From Tubulanus polymorphus (taxonomy: Eukaryota; Nemertea; Palaeonemertea; Tubulaniformes; Tubulanidae), in contig NC_134026.1 of assembly GCF_964204645.1 (NCBI RefSeq), positions 26,616,650 to 26,680,649 of the forward strand: 64,000 bases of DNA, given 5' to 3'. The notes under the pieces are model-generated. The model ran no database searches. It was not told the DNA's origin and saw only the letters and a program-made list of their open reading frames with translations. Positions 12,701 to 23,870 of the stretch are shown here, piece by piece; within the stretch, counting starts at the first letter, position 1, and the number at the start of each line of letters is the position of its first letter. The position numbers were made by a program, and so were the translations under genes.

Positions 12701-15700
12701 TTCAACAGCACTACGACATATTCTACAGATACGGTTTTCTCTAGTTACCAGTCTCGTCCATCTGCCACTTTCAATTGCCAAATTATGGCTACTACATCGA
12801 AATTTTGAAATAATATTCACAATATTTGTATAGTTAATATCAAGATATTTTTCGTACTCAAAGTTGTTTTTGAATTCTCTGTACAATGAACATTTTTGGC
12901 TATTGTTAAGTGCCTCAGACCATGATTGAATATATTGGTCTTTTAGTCTTTGCTCAACTAATTTAAAAAAGACATTTCGGTTACCAACAGATTGCACTAG
13001 CTAATAGTTACCTAAGCCGAGACTATTAAATAAGTCTCGCAGTTTTGATACGGATAGGTTAGTTTGAAACTGTGTACAAAGTAGGTCATATGTTTTACGC
13101 ACGAGAAAGTTACTATCAGCTTGTAAAATTTTTGTCCAGAATTTACTGGAGATTTTAGCATCAATAGAAAGGGGGAAACGTCCTAGTTCTCCATACACCA
13201 TTACTTTTGGGGTCTAGGAGCGAAGGTTAAGTACAGATTTACAAATTATATTATTTCTAGTTTGTATCAATCTTGATTTAACAAATTAGTCTCTTTGTTC
13301 TGAATTTGTATAACAATCGCTGTTGTATCTGTGTTCCTAAAGGAGGCTATTAGAATATAGTCGAAACGTTGAATAAACTACACTAGCTGTAGAAAAGCAT
13401 TTTCAGACTTTTTCGTTTTTATTGTGGGATTCTCATAATAAAACATGTTTAGGATTTACAGATTGATATTTTTCACTAGATATTCTTCAATACTTGGCCC
13501 TATGAACTACTATGGGAACAATGAGAAACATATTATCATGTCAAGCGCCTTGATCTATGCAGTGACAAACTATTGGCAAATGAAAGACAATTGACACTAA
13601 ATAGATCATAAATTAGATTATAATTATCATCACCAGTTAACATCATGCAACAAACTTTATTAATAGACTTTAGTTAATAGCACTAACTTTGATCAAAGTA
13701 ACACTTGTCCGATTGTCATTATGGGTGCTAACTAACTTAATACAAACAGGTGGGTACAAATAGGCCCAAACCCACCATCTAAGGCCATTTGAACTTGAAA
13801 AAATATAGAGATCTGAACATGGAAAACACAGAAAACAGAGCAACAATGAATGAATCTAGATCACTGTTGAATGCTGGCATTCAGGATGAAACTGGTCGCA
13901 TAAATATTCCAATCGTGGCAAAGATACTAATGGACTACATCACAAAACACAAACTTGCTGCAGATCAAGAAGCCTTACTTGGTATGTAATATATTTCACA
14001 ACCATTCATCATCAACAAAATGATCATAAGAACAACAAACTTGAAATTGATTCACTCCTGACATCGCTTTCCAAATTTGTTTCCAGATGAACAATTGACA
14101 ACATTAGACAGTGAATTACCGACGGTATTGAGACAACTTAAACGCAGCATTTTACATGAAACAAAAGCACAATTCAGAAAATATCGTCTTTGGATTGAGC
14201 GAAAAATACAAATACTAGTACAACAGGCGACTGCTATTTACGTGGAATTTAATCAGGATGAAAGTGATATAACGGAAAATGTTGAACAGCATGAATTAAA
14301 TACATTTACAGTGTGGCCGTGTACTGGACGAGATTGTTAGTATTGCTAAATACAATACCCGGTATTGTACTGTGCTATTTTTACCATTAAATCCAAATGA
14401 ACAACATTCGTTTCATTTAGCAAAATCTCTTATTTTGTACCTGTTTTGGTAGGGATTCAAACTACTAATCGGGTGAACTTTCATTGTACTGCCTCCAGGC
14501 GTGCTAGGTGCATTGCGATGGAAAACCGATTGATTCCCAGATGGTTTTGGAGGAGATGCTGTAAATTAAAAAGTATTTCTAACAATTATTTTAACCATCA
14601 GTTTTTACTGAGGCACATTTTTTCATTCAATTTCATTATCTTACTCATTGTATTTCTCTGTGGTTCTGGTTTTGGAGCGTTGTTGTTGTTATTGTTGGTC
14701 ACAGCTGAAAAAAATAATTCCAGGCAATGATACATTTAAATACAAATACAAACTTATCAGCTTACTACAATGCCAGTAACTTACATCCCTTTCCACTGGT
14801 GGCTCCAAGCTTGAATACTTGCGGTGAACCAATACTCTCTCCGACTTCTGCACCCGGGCGGATGACTTCTAGCGCCAACAATATCATCACACGCCTGTTT
14901 AATATGACAATCAATGGCAGTTGATGATCAATGCAAGAATAGAAGAATACCAATTCGAAATCAATTTCAAATGAGATTATCTGTAACATACTTGTCTGGG
15001 GTGATAGCATTACACAGATACTTGTCTAATCGGATGACAGTGAATGAATCCAGTTGACCTTCCAAAACTAGATGATTTAACTGAGTGGCGAGCATAGCAG
15101 CTGAAATCATAGAAATCAAGTGCGGTGAAAGAAGATTGCGAGTTTTCAGTTACCTATGAAATGAATGTATACAAATACTCACAGGAATGATGATATTTCC
15201 CATCTGAAAGCATCAATCTGTAACGATCCTGACCCTGCGGTCCCCCAGATATCTTCTTTTGTCCCTGAAATGAATAATCAATGATGGCATTTGATTCAAA
15301 TTCAGATAATAGAGTTCAGTTGAAGGACATAATATACTTTTCATTCATAATTGAACTAACCAGAATTTGAAGGATAGGGCGTTCTACATTCCCACCACAC
15401 ATTATATTCTGAAAAGAGAATTACACATAGGATCTACCAGTATACACGTTTACAATAAGCTTAAAACTAAGTTTTCTAGCTACTAGGTATTTTTCTAGGC
15501 CTATTCATTTAGTTTGATATGAACTGCACTGTACAACCCCCAAGTTGAGTAACACAGGCACAATTCTACATATAGTTTAGAAAAAAAGAGGGCCGGGCTG
15601 GGGGTCTCTGGCTATGCCGGGATGGAAGACGTCTCAAAAAAGTAAAAAAGAGGCTTGCATTATTGCATTTTTGCAAGCAGCAGATGCAGAGGCGCAAATA

Positions 15701-15965
15701 AAGCAACAGGTAGTTTGAGGTCTTGCCTTCCCCATTTTATAAATATCGAAGCGACTGCAGTTACGTGTCATTAGTAATGAATTCTATCTTATGAATTTGC
15801 GAAATAAATTTTCTTGATTTGAATTGAAGTTTCGGGATTCTGGAAAATGAAAGTGCAGTCCTACTGAGTCAAATAAAGTCCATTAATGTACCGGGTAAGT
15901 AAATAAAACATGTCATTGTATTCATTCATACTTACCTCAATTGCACCAGCTGTGAGAGAAGTCAT
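9725..15965 (-). CDS. RPA1: Replication protein A 70 kDa DNA-binding subunit
   Basis: Seventeen exons, 5' to 3': 15936-15965, 15361-15408, 15183-15264, 14992-15100, 14785-14894, 14645-14704, 14441-14558, 11860-12031, 11574-11766, 11355-11494, 11200-11269, 10975-11121, 10751-10872, 10559-10672, 10359-10466, 10193-10279, 9725-9829. They sum to 1815 bases (604 residues; human RPA1 is 616). The N-terminal OB fold (DBD-F, about 1-125) docks checkpoint and repair partners. An Asn/Pro-rich linker follows to about 180. DBD-A ([20 protein letters not shown]) and DBD-B bind single-stranded DNA. DBD-C holds the zinc ribbon C-x4-C-x13-C-x2-C near 468-490 and the trimerisation surface. The protein is the large subunit of the RPA heterotrimer in nuclear replication, repair and recombination. 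The 2.4 kb intron 12032-14440 contains another gene on the opposite strand and a LINE fragment. Every exon junction keeps frame. Confidence 0.97.
12345..13205 (-). mobile_element. 3'-truncated remnant of a non-LTR retrotransposon (LINE)
   Basis: On the minus strand two adjoining frames (13001-13201 and 12671-12997) read like the C-terminal end of a LINE polyprotein. The second ends in a zinc knuckle C-x2-C-x8-H-x4-C ([18 protein letters not shown]), the zf-RVT type found after reverse transcriptase. Downstream on the same strand are an AATAAA and a tail of TAA/AAT repeats near 12352-12370, as expected at a LINE 3' end. No reverse transcriptase catalytic core is present, so this is a 5'-truncated, dead copy in the large RPA1 intron. 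A stop separates the two frames. Confidence 0.75.
13819..14340 (+). CDS. Unrecognised 138-residue protein nested in an RPA1 intron
   Basis: Two exons, 13819-13981 and 14087-14340, join with a phase-1 GT-AG intron of 105 bases to give 417 bases (138 residues). The gene runs opposite to RPA1 and lies wholly within its largest intron; its stop is 100 bases from the next RPA1 exon. The product is charged and mostly helical by composition, with runs such as [20 protein letters not shown] and [20 protein letters not shown], and no cysteine clusters, signal peptide or membrane segment. That looks like a helical bundle or coiled-coil adaptor. I do not recognise the family. The precise splice junction and amino-acid-like composition support a real gene. 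The start is the first ATG in frame; an alternative ATG lies ten codons in. Confidence 0.65.
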
Positions 15966-16767
15966 TTTGATAAAATCTGAATAAAGAAATCGATTTATAC
16001 TCAAACCGTAAAATGTACGCGAAAATTTACTTCCGGCGCTTCTCTTATCGCGGGAGTTTACCCTACTTTTAGGATAGGGCTTCATTTTTGACCGGTGCTC
16101 GCTACAGCAATGAATAGAATTTGAGTTGATTTAATATATCGGCTTTTTTACATCGGATTTACAATTTGTTGAAATGCCGATGGTTATGTGATGAATCTTT
16201 TCTTACTGTTCTATTTAGGACTCGAACCCAATCGGTATCCATACTTCCCGCCGGCGTCATCCGCGCCATGCATGACGCACCACTGGAAGGACCAATCAGA
16301 TCTAGATATTTTCTTCGCGGGAATACAAGTCCACTTTTTGTACCAAATGTCAATGGTGGTTCTTTGGTTTGCAACCACCATCACCTACGAACGAAAGCTT
16401 TGATCAAGATCTCTTCATCAATTTCCAGTGCCCAGGATCATCGAGACATCATCAAATTGATTTCCGGCCACTAATTATTGTCTATGCACATCTAGATCGA
16501 TGTAATTATTGATTGACTCGCTGCTTGTTCTAATCAAGATACTCCCGGAACTGTAATTACTAGAGGTAGGAAGTGTTAAGCGGTCAACTTCTCTAAAGTT
16601 TCTAAGCAACAGTGAAAACATTGCGCGGGGCCAGGTCTAGAGTGTGGACAGCTCTTATTATTAACTTCCCGTTATTTGACATAGTTCAGGACTACGATGA
16701 AGTGACAGGATTAGCTGCAGTGGTACGCAGGTATTTCATCGAACCAGGGAATACAGAAAGTTCTAGA
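15966..16767. promoter_or_regulatory. Divergent intergenic region, RPA1 and Ly6 genes
   Basis: About 800 bases separate the RPA1 start codon from the start codon of the second Ly6 gene on the other strand. The part next to RPA1 is G+C- and CpG-richer (TTCTCTTATCGCGGGAG near 16038), as expected for a housekeeping promoter. On the minus strand 16218-16228 reads GGTTCGAGTCC, a perfect tRNA-type B box, within a patch that may be a SINE remnant. Several frames are open here, but none has splice or motif support. Confidence 0.4.
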
Positions 16768-17460
16768 ATGATATCATCTACGATTTTATTGGTATTGATA
16801 TATTTGTCCTCAACAACAGGTAAACCCGCGCTTTTATCTTATAGCTTACCTTTTTCATAACGTTGAAAAACTGAAACTGCTCGTTTTGATTCCTTCTGTA
16901 GTTGTCTCTGCGTTAAAATGCTACAGTTGTTTCGGGACGAACAAAGCAGGGGAAGGCGTTATAACGACAAACAAGAACGTGGGCCCGATAAACGTCACGA
17001 AGCCATGTTTCGACGGAGCAGTACTTGACTTAAATTTGATAAAGAATCATACATGCGACCGGGTAAAAGGAAACGCCAACTTTTCATGTATGGTAAGTAT
17101 GGTAGATACAATTACAACGGCTACTAATGAATAAATGCGAGCTGTTTAATTCGCGGTAGTTTGGACCATCAGCCCGACAGGGATTAATCACGCAATATTT
17201 CGTTTCAGAAAGCTTCATCACGCTGGAATAGTGTTGCCGCTGTGTATAGGGTCTGTGAACCGAACTGCACCGCTGGTTATCACAAAATCGACGGTCACGA
17301 ATATTACGCCTGGTGCTGCAACAGTGATTTGTGCAATTCCGCAACAAAGGTCTCCACTCCGCGTTTGTTGTGGACTTCGCTAATGACGACTTTAATATAT
17401 TTCGTTCGTATGCCACGATTTCCGGAAACTGTCTTTCGTCAAGGGTTCGCGAAACGTTAA
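16768..17460 (+). CDS. Ly6/uPAR three-finger protein (second copy)
   Basis: Three exons, 16768-16819, 16902-17092 and 17209-17460, give 495 bases (164 residues). Exon 1 is a signal peptide (MISSTILLVLIYLSSTT). The mature protein starts with LKCYSCFG and has ten cysteines, ending with the classic CCNSDLCN signature. Two N-glycosylation sequons are visible (NVT, NHT). After the fold comes a hydrophobic stretch (LLWTSLMTTLIYFV) and then about 17 mostly polar or basic residues, so the end could be a GPI signal or a short transmembrane anchor. Like the copy at 4078-5049 it has a phase-1 first intron after the signal peptide, but the second intron here is phase 0, so the two are not a recent duplication. 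Likely role: extracellular modulator of a receptor or channel. Confidence 0.85.
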
Positions 17461-17916
17461 CCATGATTAACACTAACTCTTCCAATGTCTGGATTAACTT
17501 GAATGAATTTATTTCACATCGTTATGATGGCAAAACATTATATAGTATAATATTATATACGTATAATATAATTGCGTTTACAAAAGTATTTGAAGTGGAG
17601 GAAAATATAGAATTTACATGTAAATTATTATGAAGTAAATTGGCATGGTGCAAGTTAACACGTATGGATAAGGTTTCATTGCTAATCACAAACTAAATCG
17701 TTTAGTGGATACATCGATGAGTATAGGATCATTTTACTTATATACCTTATCATTTACAGATATCATTTATAAAGTGACATTTCACCTGAAATCTCAGGGG
17801 TCAAGATTATTCCATTGATGTTGGGTCTATCCCAGGATATTCACAATCGCGACAAATTCGACATTTTGCAGGTTTATCTGTAATAGGAATATACATAGGC
17901 TATATCTAATATAAAT
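17461..17916. other. Convergent 3' region
   Basis: A+T-rich sequence between the stop codons of the plus-strand Ly6 gene and the minus-strand MACPF-ApeC gene. It presumably holds both 3' UTRs. No other feature is visible. Confidence 0.4.
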
Positions 17917-20841
17917 TTAATCAGTACATATGGTTGAATTCAAATGTATCGAGTTGGTGTTACCTGTCGGATTGTAGTGACAGTAGCGAAAAATTATCTG
18001 CAGTTTCTCATTCCGATCGTCGTTGACCTGCAATGGCGTATCGTAGTTTTTCTGGTGACGAATTTGCTGATATCCGTATCGATAATCATAAGTTTGTGTT
18101 GTCTGATACTGAAATACGTAATTGGAGTTGTCCGTTGCCCATCCCAATTTTTCCGTCGTGAGCTCCATTCCATATACTTGTTGGCAACGTTCAATACCAG
18201 CTCTCCTGGAAAATTAACATCATCATATCTAATGAATTTCCTTAAAATCCAACCGTTCTGAATACTGAATACTTTAACTTAAATCTTACGCGAGTAGATA
18301 GAAAGGATGCTTGTTTGGTAAAACAATTGGTTTGTTCACGTCCCCGTCATTTCGACAGCAGTAACCGATAACTGTAGAACTCGTATTATACTCGCCATCG
18401 GGTAAGATACCTCCGATGCTGTTGCGACTGTTCACTACAGCATCTTTCCATTTTACTGACGATTCCTCAAAACCTAGAAAATAGTTTATGATATGTTACT
18501 GAATTACTTTGAACTTAGCACCTTAGTCCGAATTTGTAAATATTCTCACCTATTGGACATGATATCCCATTTTTCACGATGCAATATTGTCCCTTTGGCC
18601 ACGTGTACGCAACCATATCGTAATATGAAATTGTCTTGACACAAAAAGAACTGTTCACAGAAGCTCTCGTGATGGCACCGTACCAATTACTGTTCAAGCT
18701 GGCGTCCCATTTGTTCACATATCGGGAAGGGGCGTCTTGGAACCTCCAGCCGAGTTTCCATTCATCTTCCATTGATGGGCACCCACCGCTTGCCGCTGGT
18801 AGAGCGTACATGCCTCCTGGCCACTTAACGATGAATTTCATTTCCGGATCTTCGAAAGTAACTGATCTTGTAAGATATGTAAATTAATGTAATGTGATTC
18901 ACTTATCTTATTTTAGGAACTTACCTTTGATAACATCCATTGACTTATCTTGCATTATTAAATCAGTTGCATTTGCCAGTTTATCACGCAGAGATTCTTT
19001 AGTTTTGCTTGATCCATGATACCATTTGTAAATGTGTGTTATCGGCGTTAATACCCAACGTAAAGGATCAAATTTTCCAGGTGAACCGATGTTATTGATT
19101 TTGTTGTATAAAGTTAAGTTTTGTTTCAGATTTTCAATTGATTCAAGACAGTTGCGGAGTAAATGAACTTCTAGGAAGGCTGCTGTATTTATTGTAGGTT
19201 TACTGCTACACACCTTCAGCGACTCTTTCTTCTAAAAAATAATAAGTGGATAACATAGTGAAATAGAGAATAGTACGGATGATTCGGATTAAAATGAAAA
19301 TAAACCACTTTATCAATTTTCTCATGTCCAACGACTACGATTTATACATAGAGTTTATGCAGTGGTGTATATGTGGATGTATTTATTCTCATCATATTCT
19401 TGTAGTCTATATGTGTTACCAGAAATTCATGTGTTTTTTTTTGTGTCACTCTTACCATGTATGTATGAACTAATGAACTAATGACGATGCGTTCTCTATT
19501 TTATACGTCGCTGCCCATACGAGTCTAGATAAAAGAGTTAATTGATTGTTGAAATGACTTACATGTTTGAGGATATAATCCAGCAAAATTAATGAGGAAA
19601 GCGAATAGTCAACATATTTCTTGATGCCAAAATGAATGCCGGTTACAACATGCTAGAAATATAAACATAACGTGTAATTTTCGTAACAAATAGATGAAAT
19701 GAACTCTCTCTCCATTATAGTGCTAAAATTCTATACCGTTCCCCATCTTGCAAAAAACAATTTAGCAGTTTTTGGATCGTTGAAATCTGTTTTAATCAGT
19801 TGTCTTGAAAATTCATAGGTAATATCATCGGTGTAGTCAGTTCGAAGCCGGGCTTCTCCCATTGGACAATACATTCTACTTTCTGCCAGAAAAAATCTCG
19901 ATTCTGTAGTCGAGCTCATAGCTGAAATCAATTTGTTGCGAGAGGTTTAATGTTGTTTGACATTTTTAGGTGAAAATGGGAATCAAGTGCATGCGTATTT
20001 ACGACTGCATATTTTATTTTACCTTTGCTACCGGTAAACAACTGTGAAATAGTTTTATCGTAATCACCCTCTGAAATATTGAAACGTCGAATGAAGTAAA
20101 ATACGAATCCATGAATATTGAAAAAGAAGAACTTTAATTAGTCAGTTACCCGTCAGAATTATATCCCGTTTTCTTGCATCCTGATAACTCTTCGGGCCAG
20201 TGATATATCGAGTATCATCCTCTGAGATACAGTTTCTCCTTTCGAAAAAGCGCACTCGAGATGGTATCCGTCTTAAGAATAGAAACGTTTGTTAATGATC
20301 TATATATTAATGGTGGCCGGTTAACGATATCGAGCATTATATTTTCTTAAAAATGTATGGGCCTATCCTCAAAATTTGATTGTTTTAAACGCCGCATAAA
20401 TATCTACGTTAAAACAGTGATATCCTTAACAATTTAAACACTTTTTGAATTGATTTTAAGGCGTTATTTACTGACTTTTTGATTAATTGAAATTTTTCCA
20501 TGTTTTTTTTTAAATTCAACCAATGAAAAGCGTTTTTTTTTCTTAATTTATGCTCCCGTATATTGCAAATCTACGTAAATCGAATAATATTTACAAAAGT
20601 AAGAACAATATTACCGGGTTTTGTTAGGACCGTGATACAGATATCCTTCATCCGCTGGTGCTGGAAATATCCGCCGGGTCAGTTTCAAACCGGGGTCACT
20701 ATGACCGAGACTTGGATTACCAATAAATACATCATATCCCAAACCAAGAGCCGAAATCTCGTACGGTAGGGACACAGTGTTGATAGCCTCAACCCAAAAA
20801 TCCTGAGCAAAAACTAACAGTAACAGCAAACACACCGACAT
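17917..20841 (-). CDS. Secreted MACPF-ApeC protein (apextrin-like)
   Basis: Nine exons, 5' to 3': 20615-20841, 20150-20271, 20023-20070, 19737-19921, 19563-19652, 18925-19231, 18550-18849, 18290-18473, 17917-18205, total 1752 bases (583 residues). A signal peptide (MSVCLLLLLVFA) opens the protein. Residues about 30-325 are a membrane-attack-complex/perforin domain: an N-terminal LGYDVFIGNPSLG, then the family signature ARWGTHVVTGIHFG split across an exon junction near 194. Residues about 328-520 are an ApeC domain: KWPGGMYALP, GGCP, WYGAITRASV.SSFC, YCIVKNGISCPIGFE, YCCRNDG, LPNKHPFYLLA and CQQVYGM. The family was described from sea urchin apextrin. ApeC proteins bind microbial cell-wall components and MACPF domains oligomerise on membranes, so an innate immune or extracellular-matrix role is likely. 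Pore formation by this protein is not shown. The glycine pair usual after the WGTH motif is changed (HFGIKK). Confidence 0.9.
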
Positions 20842-21143
20842 CTTCCTGGTTGATCGACTTATGATTGAAATACCAGAGCACCACTGATTTTATTGATCGA
20901 GAGCAATTCGTCGTAATGGGAATCTTATACAAGGAAATGCGGTGCCGTTTTGGTCTACACAGATGAGGCCTCGATTAAAATGGGTTAAGACTTCAGACAG
21001 ACGACAAACAAACACAAATACTCAAACAAGTGGAGAGTTCGTATAGGAAATATCTTTTTAAAATATTCAGAGAGCTTCTTCATAATGGTTTTATTATCTA
21101 ACATTCACGTACAGTTCTTTCAATGGAACCTAAACAGAAATAT
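20842..21143. other. Upstream of the MACPF-ApeC gene, downstream of the 3-beta-HSD gene
   Basis: About 300 bases hold the presumed promoter of the MACPF-ApeC gene and the 3' UTR of the neighbouring minus-strand dehydrogenase. The two genes lie in the same orientation with a compact gap. No clear box elements are visible. Confidence 0.35.
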
Positions 21144-23087
21144 CTATATTTTCAATTTGGCATAGAATTTCATCGACATTGATAAAGCTTCCTCAAATCC
21201 GAATATCGGTGAATAGTTTAATTCCCTGCGTCCTTTCAAACTACTGAAGTAAATAGTTGTATTCAAATAAATAATGCTTGACAAAGATATTTGGGGATTT
21301 ATGTTTCCGAAAAGTGGCTTCAAAAACCAAAGTGCCCATTCAAATGCATTTAGTATACTATATACCAGTCGGTATGAGGTATTCTTAGTCGAAAGGGAAA
21401 ATCCTTTAGCTTTTAGGAAAGGTTTCATTAAAGTAAAGCAGTTTGCTACTGGTGAATCGTCTGTAATGAAATATTCATTTCCGCCGTAATTCTTCTGGGA
21501 CATGAGCGTTTCAAGGGCACTCACGTGAGCCCAGGCGACATTACCTACGTAAGCGTGCTGAAATTTGGAATAGCCATCACCAATTTGTCTCAACACCCCA
21601 CCGTTCGATTTTGCTGATATTAACGCATTTGGAATGTAATAAGGATCTTCTTCGCCGTACATAATATTGGGGCGAAGTGAAACGGTGACGAAGTTTTCAT
21701 CCGTTTTGAGCTTGGTTCCATTTGCTTCGCGAACTAGGACCTCAGCTTTATGTTTTGTATCTGGATAGCCAGTGAACATAAATTTTTGTGGGATCGACGT
21801 GGACTCTTCATCTCCACATATAATTTGATTATTTCCAATAACGACATCGATAGTACTCGTGAAAACTAGACATCGGACATTCATCTCGATACACGCTTTC
21901 AATAGAGCATTCGTACCTAAAACACACCGAGTTTGTTTTTAGCAAATTGTAGAACAATTAATTAGAAGATCAAGAGGTTTCAGAACTAGGTTACATTGAT
22001 AGATATCATGGATTCAACTTGCCTTGAACGTTGACCTTTTCCATTGTTTCTATATCAGGAAACATATTAAAACTAATAACACCAGCGGTATGGATCACCC
22101 CAGTTACTCCATGTAGGGCCTCTTTCAGTCGTTTCTGATCGCATATATCTCCCCTTATTGACGTAATCCGCTTTGGCTCTGGGTGGCCTAAATCGGATTT
22201 ACAAAGCAGCAGGGAATAGATAAATTGAAATTGGTAATATGAGGATAGGATCACACGTATTAAGTTCATCCGTATATGCGCGGATAACAACATTTCAAAT
22301 ATAGAATTACATTAAGAAATGTGCATCTTGTTCACCTAATTTGTTGACGTATTGTTTGGTGTCGTATACTACGATCTTTTTGATGTTTGGTGCTTTTTCC
22401 TGTAGTAACTTCACGATATGCATTCCGAGGAAACCTGCTCCGCCAGTTACAAGAACGGAATATTGTGATTTATTTGTATAATTAGGACTGACAATCGCTG
22501 GATTTTCACTATTCGCCTCATCCAAGTGATTTTTCCTTACGAAAGAAGTCCCCGTTGTTGAAGAAGAACGATCAATCCCCATCTTTGAATAGGTTTTTGT
22601 GATATTGCAAACTGTTCTAAAATTTAAAAAAATTGAAAAACTACCACTACGGTAAAACGACGGCGTCATAGTAAAAAATATTTTTATAAGATCACTGTAC
22701 ATGTGTAGTCTATTACGTAAATGCAATTTCTGTTTTTACTGGATGATGTATTAGACTTTACAACATGATATTCCAGTTTGATAACAACGATTAAAACAGA
22801 GGTCGCCAAATCTTTATGTCTAAAATGTTATGTTGAAATAAAAATGCTGATTTTGTTAATAAATCGTACGTTCTATCAATTCAATTTCGATTTTTTTCTA
22901 AATTTCCTTCCGATACTATTCAATCAACCATGAAATTGAAATGGACGAATAAAAGATCATACCTGGCGTTGAAAAATTTTCGAAACATGTCTGACTTTAA
23001 TCTTCTGAACAGATACGGTTGTCTCTCTGGATACGGTCGTGGCACAGAATGAATTAAATTCGCCTGACAGTCATCATCATTAGACAT
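21144..23087 (-). CDS. 3-beta-hydroxysteroid dehydrogenase/isomerase family protein
   Basis: Four exons, 22963-23087, 22336-22616, 22023-22187 and 21144-21916, give 1344 bases (447 residues). The N-terminal 90 or so residues are extra compared with vertebrate 3-beta-HSD (about 373). The Rossmann fold starts with VLVTGGAGFLGMHIVKLL (TGxxGxxG NAD-binding motif). The acidic strand-2 end (VVYD), IRGDI and VIHTAGVISF follow. The catalytic Tyr-x3-Lys is present as YPDTK. A hydrophobic segment near the C-terminus (LVYSILNAFEWALWFLKPLF) suggests membrane association. The enzyme would oxidise a 3-beta-hydroxyl on a sterol or related substrate with NAD(P); the substrate cannot be told, and extended SDRs of this type also include sterol C4-decarboxylases. 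The intron between 22023 and 21916 has a GC donor (GCAAGT), and the phases match across it. Confidence 0.88.
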
Positions 23088-23411
23088 GGGCGTGGTGAAT
23101 ATTAATTAACATAATTCTAAAGGGTAAACACACACGTGAAATAAAGCATCATAACGAAAAACAACCGTATATAAAATGTGTTGGGGTTTGCAAACGATAA
23201 GAAAAGAGCAACGACAGTAAGACAACAATTGGAAAACTGTATCTGCCAAACGTTTTAGTTTTGGGCTAAACATCCACCGTATACTTATATCCACGGGATA
23301 ATCGTGTGATTTCTCGTGTTACGCTCAGATTGCGGGTAATTTGTTTCTTTGCCGATGTACAAGCATATATATATACGTATATATGTATATGTATCCTAAT
23401 ATAGGTTTTTT

Positions 23412-23870
23412 ATGTCCGCCCAGGCAGATAATCAGAAAACGCGATGGGATGCAGTGTATAAAGCATCAGAGGATTGTCATGCATTCATTCCATCTAAAGC
23501 TGGTAAATTGATTCTCCGCCATGATAAATATCCGTTAACTGAAAACACGGTCATACAATCTATATACATAATTTCATATCTCGTCACGACGTTCACAGCC
23601 CGACGTGCTTTGCGGGGAAGTTACGAAATTCATAAAAAATTGTACGTATTGGATTGTAATGATTTTGGTAACCTTGATGTAGATAGTGTTCCCGGCTATT
23701 CCACCACCAACATGAAATTCTTAAATACGAAGAGGGATTTCCGTGTATATATAAGCTTATATATTTATTTATGGCATCAGATAGATAGAATTAAGGCTCG
23801 AAAGATGAACATCGTGAAAAGAGCACAGATAAAAATGAAGCAGGTCTTTCACTGTGGTGATGATTGTTAA
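23412..23870 (+). CDS. Hypothetical 152-residue frame, doubtful
   Basis: A single open frame with an ATG start encodes a lysine-, arginine- and tyrosine-rich product with no motif, signal or membrane pattern I can name. It lies about 325 bases beyond the start of the dehydrogenase gene on the other strand. In A+T-rich DNA of this length one such frame can arise by chance, and no splice or homology support is visible. Confidence 0.18.
   Translation: MSAQADNQKTRWDAVYKASEDCHAFIPSKAGKLILRHDKYPLTENTVIQSIYIISYLVTTFTARRALRGSYEIHKKLYVLDCNDFGNLDVDSVPGYSTTNMKFLNTKRDFRVYISLYIYLWHQIDRIKARKMNIVKRAQIKMKQVFHCGDDC

Noticed and set aside
13300..13420. Sequence with GTCGAAACGTTG, considered as a second retroelement end
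   Set aside because: The motif is short and no flanking reverse transcriptase or tail could be assigned.
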